Source: Gonocerus acuteangulatus
Taxonomy: Eukaryota; Arthropoda; Insecta; Hemiptera; Coreidae
Length of the DNA stretch: 64,000 nt
Assembly: GCA_946811695.1 (NCBI GenBank)
Contig: OX328123.1
Location: 43,055,335-43,119,334, forward strand
Reading direction: 5' to 3'
Under the pieces are notes generated by a model that was given only the letters and a program-made list of their open reading frames with translations, ran no database searches and was not told where the DNA came from. Of the stretch, positions 58,165-64,000 are shown piece by piece. How positions within the stretch are numbered: the stretch's first letter is position 1; every line of letters begins with the position of its first letter. Made by a program: the position numbers and the translations under genes.

Positions 58165-59229
58165 ATTTAAACAACTAAGACCATCAAGATTGATCTGTAA
58201 TGATCTAACTGGTTTTGGACAGCGTTTAATTATTTTGTTTGAATTATCACTTTAAAAACATTAAAGATTTCAAGAATGTTTCAGAACATAAGGTTTGTTT
58301 ATGCCAGAGAAAATAAATGAGTTTGGTTTCTTGGGTTTTATTCTATATGAATAATAATAATAAAGTAGTATAAATAATCCGAATTTGATTATTTTTTGTA
58401 AATTAAATAAAATTATTTTTCCCCAATTTTTTTAGAATATTAGAAAATCACCTTTTTCTAAACAAAAATTCACTAATTCATTTAAAAGCATTTTCAAAAT
58501 CTATTAGTTTTTCTTCAAGTTTTTTCCCTTCTTTTGTTCTCACTCTGTGTTCTTAGAGCAAGCCATTCATTCTTTGACACTCTCAATGACTTTGCTTTAT
58601 CTCCATTGTACAGGATCGTTTATAGAAATTAAATAGTTGTCTCAAATTCCTTTCTTTTGTTCTCTCTCTTTTTCTTCTGGTTTTAATAACATTAGGTAAA
58701 AAGGGTTGACTCTTTTCATTTTTCAGATTATGCAGGTTCAACACTGCTTGATTGCATTTTAATGTATATCTAAGTATGTACATTTTTATTTTATGTTTGT
58801 ATGTTTGAAAAGGTTTTTCAGAAAAATGATACATGACGAGTTTGAGGAAATTGCAACTTACTAGCCATTTCAATGTTTCAAAATTGTGGACCGTAGATTA
58901 ATGCTCTATTTCAGCTTGAATTTATTAATTTTTTCTGTGTTGCCATATATGAAGTGCATGTGCTGTTGGAATGTACTATTTTCTGTTTTTATGTGTTAAT
59001 TATTTTTGTTTATTTTATTGTTTAAAGTTATAATCTTCGCACTTATTTTCATTATATTATTGCACATTATTGGAGCCTTAGTTTTCAGCTTGAACATTAA
59101 ACTCTCTTCTTTAGCTGTGAAGGTTTTAAATTATCTTTAAATTACAGACTTTATTTGAAAGTCCTTCAGAGAAAGTAACTAACTTCATTCCATATGCATG
59201 TGCATTTCAAAGAATGTCATTTTTTTTTA

Positions 59230-59230
<1 letters not shown>

Positions 59231-59299
<69 letters not shown>
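59231..59299. repeat. (CA)n/(TA)n microsatellite
   Basis: A short CA run is followed by about 55 bp of TA. The flanking 58180-59640 is unique-looking AT-rich intron with no feature recognised. Confidence 0.85.
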
Positions 59300-59301
<2 letters not shown>

Positions 59302-59749
59302 AAATATGAATTCGACTTTCCTGAGGGTCAGTTGAAAACTCACTCTCATAAACATTAAAAATTATGAAATATGGCAATATTTTAGGACGTATTTGATAGA
59401 TACAACGGATAGTATGTATAATAATAAATACAACATTTGACTTGTATTGAAATCTACTATATTATTTTCAACATTGGCAACAAACTATAATAAAATCTTT
59501 AATGCATCATTTTAATTCATGATAATAATCCATTGACAAAATTGCAACTGCTTTGGTATTTTTATCACTTCATATGAATTATAATATTAAATTTTTAACT
59601 TATGATTAAATTTATCTCTTTACAAGTAATTTCCGGCTTTTTACACATTATTTATTCAGCTACCAATTTGTTTATTTATGCAGCTATCGGCGGATCACCG
59701 TTCTTTGGCTAAATTCTTAGCTCTGAAAATCGTCAGGCTCCACTTTTGA

Positions 59750-60265
59750 TAAAACTTATTACTTGAGCAGTGGTAAGGGCAAATTCGGAAATTCTTTAAC
59801 AGAAGTGGACGCGGAGAATCTAATGGAGAAACCTCAAGAGAAAGCTGACAGTATCCTAAGCACAAAACAACTCCCTCCGCCCGAAATCACCATTAAAAAT
59901 ATGTTTTTGACATTCTCGCCTCGTTTTACTGAAATTCTCATTACTGTTAAATACAATTAAAAAAACAAAACAACTTAAACATGAAGTAAACAGAGACAAA
60001 AATCATTCAAATTAACAAAACCGACAATTTCCAAAGTTAATCACCAATTTCTCGAAACAAGGCTGCTCTATTGAAAATTCCATAAGAATAATTTTTGGAA
60101 GAAATTTAATAAGCTTTCGAACAGATACATTCCATTTACTATGTTTTCATACAAGCTTCAAGATATAGGAAGATTTTTACCCTTTTCTCAAAAACGGTTA
60201 TATAATAAGGGCTTGAAAATGGTTTCATTAGATACTCCGTAACCACTTACTTATAAGGGCTGGGA
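59750..60265 (+). mobile_element. E-family element fragment
   Basis: It has aaacaacttaaacatgaagtaaacagagac, then cgacaatttccaaagttaatcaccaatttctc, and ttaataagctttcgaac, in + orientation, matching the AT-rich unit of copy 4. It ends near the ttataagggctgg phrase. The start motif and hairpin end are both absent. An open stretch at 59763-59960 is part of this repeat. Confidence 0.55.
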
Positions 60266-60547
60266 ATAATATAATATTTAGGCAAAAAGATTGGCAGTTA
60301 ATTCTAATGCTCACTCGGTACTTACTCCAGCTGACAAACTGTATACTTTTTTTGGAAGCAGCTGACGATAATTTTTGTTATTGTCAACATGTATAGAATA
60401 AACAATCAAAGTTTCTTTCTTGAGTAAATAACGTGTTTACATAATCAGTTGCCATACAATACACCACTTGTAATGCAGCTGATTTGTGAAATTCTCATTT
60501 GTATTATATAAATCTTTATTATACACAATTTCATGCCTGAGGAAATG

Positions 60548-60548
<1 letters not shown>

Positions 60549-60593
<45 letters not shown>
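60549..60593. repeat. Poly-A tract
   Basis: About 45 As follow tgaggaaatgatt. Comparable runs occur at 9343-9386 (T), 44138-44194 (T), 46078-46129 (A), 48122-48159 (T), 51754-51795 (T, SINE tail) and 55791-55830 (A, SINE tail). Only the last two are explained by a recognised tail. Confidence 0.85.
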
Positions 60594-60596
<3 letters not shown>

Positions 60597-60754
60597 TATA
60601 TTTTAATCAGTTTTCATGTGCACCCATATTTTGGTCACGCAGCTAATTTTCCATTTTTCCAATAGCAATGCTCAAGCAATAAGTTTTATCACAAGTCGAG
60701 CCTGAGGAAATGATTATGCTCATTTCAATGCTACCTCCCAGACTATAATGTAGG

Positions 60755-61384
60755 CATATGTGGTATGAATTCCTCATAATTAAATTCCAAAATTCCTATT
60801 AAATAATTTATTTGGATAGCCTTGTATTACATTCTTATTAGTCTCACTGAAGGTTAATTTGCCTGAAGATGATGAAACTGGCAGCTGAATTAATGTATTT
60901 TTCATTCTTTCCTCTTCTCATATTTAGAAGCACATCTATGGTTACACTTGCTTTAAATTTCTTATTTTCGATAACTTTATGCTCCCTGTAATATTTATTT
61001 TCTCTTTTAAATATTTGAATGCAGCTTTCTTGTAAGGATCGGGGGATTAGGGTGCTATTATATTTGTATCATATGTGGTATGAATTCCTCATAATTAAAT
61101 TCCAAAATTCCTATTAAATAATTTATTTGGATAGCCTTGTATTACATTCTTATTAGTCTCACTGATGGTTAATTTGCCTGAAGATGATGAAACTGGCAGC
61201 TGAATTAATGTATTTTTCATTCTTTCCTCTTCTCATATTTAGAAGCACATCTATGGTTACACTTGCTTTAAATTTCTTATTTTCGATAACTTTATGCTCC
61301 CTGTAATATTTATTTTCTCTTTTAAATATTTGAATGCAACTTTCTTGTAAGGATCGGGGGATTAGGGTGCTATTATATTTGTAT
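60755..61384 (+). repeat. 315-bp tandem duplication
   Basis: 60755-61069 and 61070-61384 are direct copies differing at about two positions seen by eye (gaaggtt/gatggtt and gcagctt/gcaactt). Both begin catatgtggtatgaattcc and end tattatatttgtat. The near identity implies a recent event or an assembly duplication. Confidence 0.92.
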
Positions 61385-61689
61385 CACAAATTGATTGCTT
61401 CAGTATTACTGATACAATTAATTATTTATTTTTTAATTCCTAATTTTCTCAAAGAATCTTTTATTTTTGACTTGAGGCCTTTGAACAAGTATGTTCCTTC
61501 TTCCGGTGATATACCAATAATTCATATTTCCCAATAAAAATTGAACAAATAACTTTTCAAACATTATGTAACGAAACAATGTTATCACACATTCATTTCA
61601 TCATGAATCTGTCTCCAGAACATGAAATTCACTCAAATAAAAATCTTAACGCTTACGTTTTTGCGTAACTAGGCTTCCAGGTAATCGTT

Positions 61690-62079
61690 TTATAAGTAAT
61701 TGGATGTGGGGAATCTAATAAAACCATTTCTAAGGCCATATCTATAAACATTGTAGAGGAAAATGGAAAAAACTAAATTTTTATCGGGATTTTCGGTTAT
61801 ATTGTTATAAATTTCAAAATTGGTTTGGATTAAATTTAAAACCTCTATTTGAAAGCGTATACAATTTCCTACAATTATGATCCCCATGCAATTTTTGAAA
61901 GAGCAATCTCATTTGGAGAAATGGGTGCTTAAATGTCTTAATTTCCTCTTAGTATACTGTCAATAGTGTCCTGCTGTGGTGCCTAAGATCTTGCTTCACT
62001 TTGAGATTGCATTTTCTATTTTTAAATGTGTAAATGGAAACACACCAAGATGACGCAGTTCCTGCGAGTCGGATTTTTC
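61690..62079 (-). mobile_element. E-family element fragment with start motif M7
   Basis: It has aaaaccatttctaaggccatatc, then ttggtttggattaaattt and catttggagaaatgggtgctta, and ends in start motif M7 (caagatgacgcagttcctgc, agtcggattttt, 62043-62079). The order is the same as in E-family copy 2. Confidence 0.6.
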
Positions 62080-62179
62080 TTCCTTTCTGGAAAAGGATTC
62101 GTATCCAATGAGCACGGTCAATGCAGTAGAACATTAAACTTTTTCAATTATATAATTATGATCTCTCTTGCTCCTCAAT

Positions 62180-63150
62180 GATAAAACTTATTTTGAGAAG
62201 GTTTTACAAAATATGCTAAGATCATATTGTACCCTGCAGCTTGGATTATTTTTCAGTGTTTATTTGAGCAAGATGGCCTTAAAGTTAGTGGGGAAAAGAA
62301 TAAATTGTTAATTGTATGCATAGCATTGTTCCCCACTTAAAGCAATATTTAGTTTCATTTGAATGGTTAGGGTAAATCCCTGAAGATTGCTTACTGGTGT
62401 AGGTATTCTACTGGAATTCACATAATATTTCTGTGGAATATTATGTGAATATGGAATTATTCACATAATATTTCTAGAACAAGTTCCTAACAGTAGGGAA
62501 TATTTGGGAATACAGCTCTTTTCTTGGCTTAGGTGGTTCCCTCCTAGACAATGTAAGGAGAACTGTTATTACATTTTCGACAAATAAAAAAATACACCAT
62601 GAAGAGTAAAAACCAATCTTGTGCTTAAAGTAAAACTCGTCTCACCTTTCATAAACAGCAAGCTCCTTTATTTAAAAAAATGAGAAAGGAAGGCTTCTAA
62701 AGGTCTCACTCTTTAATTAATGGCTCATAAAATTTATGCAATAAAAAATTCTTCTATTTCTACACTTTTGTCACAATTAGTGTTTTCCTTTGTAATTGGA
62801 TGCTATTAGTCACCGAACAAACCTGCTTTTTTGCCACAATTGAAATAAAACACAATTGCTTTTATTTATTTTATTGTCACTGTTTAATTAAAGCACATGC
62901 TCTTTGGCTTTGTTAATTTTTTTTTTAATTACAACTATACAATTTTACAATGCATATTATTTTTCATTGTGTTTTACTTCACCCATGGTCGTGTATATAA
63001 GAAATATACTTGTATTTAGAAAACATATCTAGCTACTTTATGGTGTTCTGATGACAGGGGCTCCTTGTTTTGTCCTTGTGCCTAATATATTCCTTGATAA
63101 TTTCTGTTTTTATTCAAGCACTTTTTTTTCTATATGCTGACCAAACATTA
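62180..63150. other. Distal intron after exon M, no gene seen
   Basis: The sequence is AT-rich. A small repeated phrase, ttcacataatatttct, occurs at about 62418 and 62460 with an inverted copy between. No further RhoGAP exon was recognised. Confidence 0.5.
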
Positions 63151-63155
63151 TTCCT

Positions 63156-64000
63156 AAAAAGTCCGACTCGCAGGAACTACGTCATCTTAGCGCGGTTCCC
63201 TACATCTCGAAGAAATAGAATAGATTAGGCATCACAAATCACAGGAAACTGACAGTAGCGAACTTACACTGAATAATACGGTTAATTCTTAATCCTCATT
63301 ATTGAGGAAGGCTGAATAATTCAATACAATTATGTACTGAAAACATACCCACTCTTCAACTACTGCACAGAAGGCTCTATTTCGAACCAAAAATTCGTTG
63401 TCATTTTAAGTTTCTTTTGTTTTACAAGCAAATTCATTTTACTGTTATAATCAACTGTAAATATGTGCTTCATGGCAAATAAAATTCCATTCTCTCCAGG
63501 GTAAAATAATAAATAACGATAACTTCAGTTGTAGGCTATGAGGAAGGTTATATAGATAGGAGAATTAAAAACCTTATGTATACGCCATCATGATTAGCCC
63601 CTGCCATCACGATTACCACAGCCACTCCAAACTTATTACCAATACCTTTCGCTGTTTCTTGGCTTACTTTACTAAAATACTAATTTCACTGATAAATGCA
63701 ATTTAAAACAAAAAACAACCACTTAAAAAGTGAGATAAACAAAGACAAAAACCTCAAAAACAACAAAACAAACACTTTAAGTTTTAAGCGCTTATATTTC
63801 TGATTGATGTTGCCTTATCAAATATTTCTTCAGAACCTTTTTTGTAGAGAATTTAGTAAGCATTCGAATGGTCACCTTCCACTTACCACGATTTCCCAAC
63901 CGTTATCGAGATATTTACGAAAAATGTATGAAGATCCGAAAACGTTTTATGTCTATTAATACAATTTTTTTCCCGCATACTTCCTTAACTCCAAATATAA
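63156..64000 (+). mobile_element. E-family element, runs off the window
   Basis: Start motif M8 at 63156-63200 (aaaaagtccgactcgcagg, aactacgtcatcttagcgcg) is one of the best preserved. The AT-rich unit starts near 63740 (cttaaaaagtgagataaacaaag, cttatatttctgattgatg, aacgttttatgtctattaat) in the same orientation. The far end is outside. Confidence 0.65.

Noticed and set aside
59763..59960. 65-aa frame that looks hydrophilic and exon-like
   Set aside because: It lacks a convincing acceptor, does not continue the phase-1 end of exon M in a recognisable way, and grades into E-family repeat sequence.
1..64000. CRISPR array, bacterial operon or phage genes
   Set aside because: The repeats are dispersed or satellite-like, the only clear host gene has spliceosomal introns, and no prokaryotic coding organisation is present.

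Overview
This is a eukaryotic nuclear window. It is strongly AT-rich, with long introns, many (TA)n and poly-T tracts and a dense load of transposable elements. The combination of a jockey-type LINE, mariner transposase remnants, tRNA-derived SINEs, piggyBac-like TTAA elements and a RhoGAP19D-like gene points to an arthropod, most likely an insect. The species cannot be named from the sequence alone.

Only one host gene is visible. It lies on the + strand and is broken into 13 recognisable exons between 8689 and 57232, and it runs off both ends of what can be traced. All 12 internal junctions keep reading frame. The joined partial protein (about 603 residues) carries a low-complexity Ser/Pro-rich N-terminal part, a PH domain (exons E-G), a basic linker (H-I) and a complete RhoGAP domain (I-L). 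This order and several sequence blocks match the ARHGAP21/ARHGAP23 family, whose fly member is RhoGAP19D. The PDZ domain expected at the N-terminus is not in the window.

Almost everything else is repeats. 1-8.3 kb is a nest: a foldback element, a mariner fragment, and an unclassified hairpin-ended element (E family) that appears to have been split by a 3.35-kb 5'-truncated jockey-type LINE and by a hAT-like MITE. 8.3-28 kb holds exons A-F, a dead mariner, palindromes, a hammerhead-like inverted repeat, SINE pieces and minisatellites. 28.9-42.1 kb, inside an 18-kb intron, is the densest repeat zone: GC-rich hairpins, ~130-148-bp tandem-unit elements, further E-family copies and most copies of the hAT-like MITE. 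42.1-64 kb holds exons G-M with a piggyBac-like element, two SINE families with clear target-site duplications, a 315-bp tandem duplication and more E-family copies.

The most unusual material is the E family (a recurrent ~45-bp start motif, ~350-bp AT-rich units and a terminal hairpin sharing TTAGCGCGGTTCC with the start motif) and a MITE family that can be delimited to the base by 8-bp target-site duplications at six sites. All coordinates were counted by hand and none was checked by alignment software.
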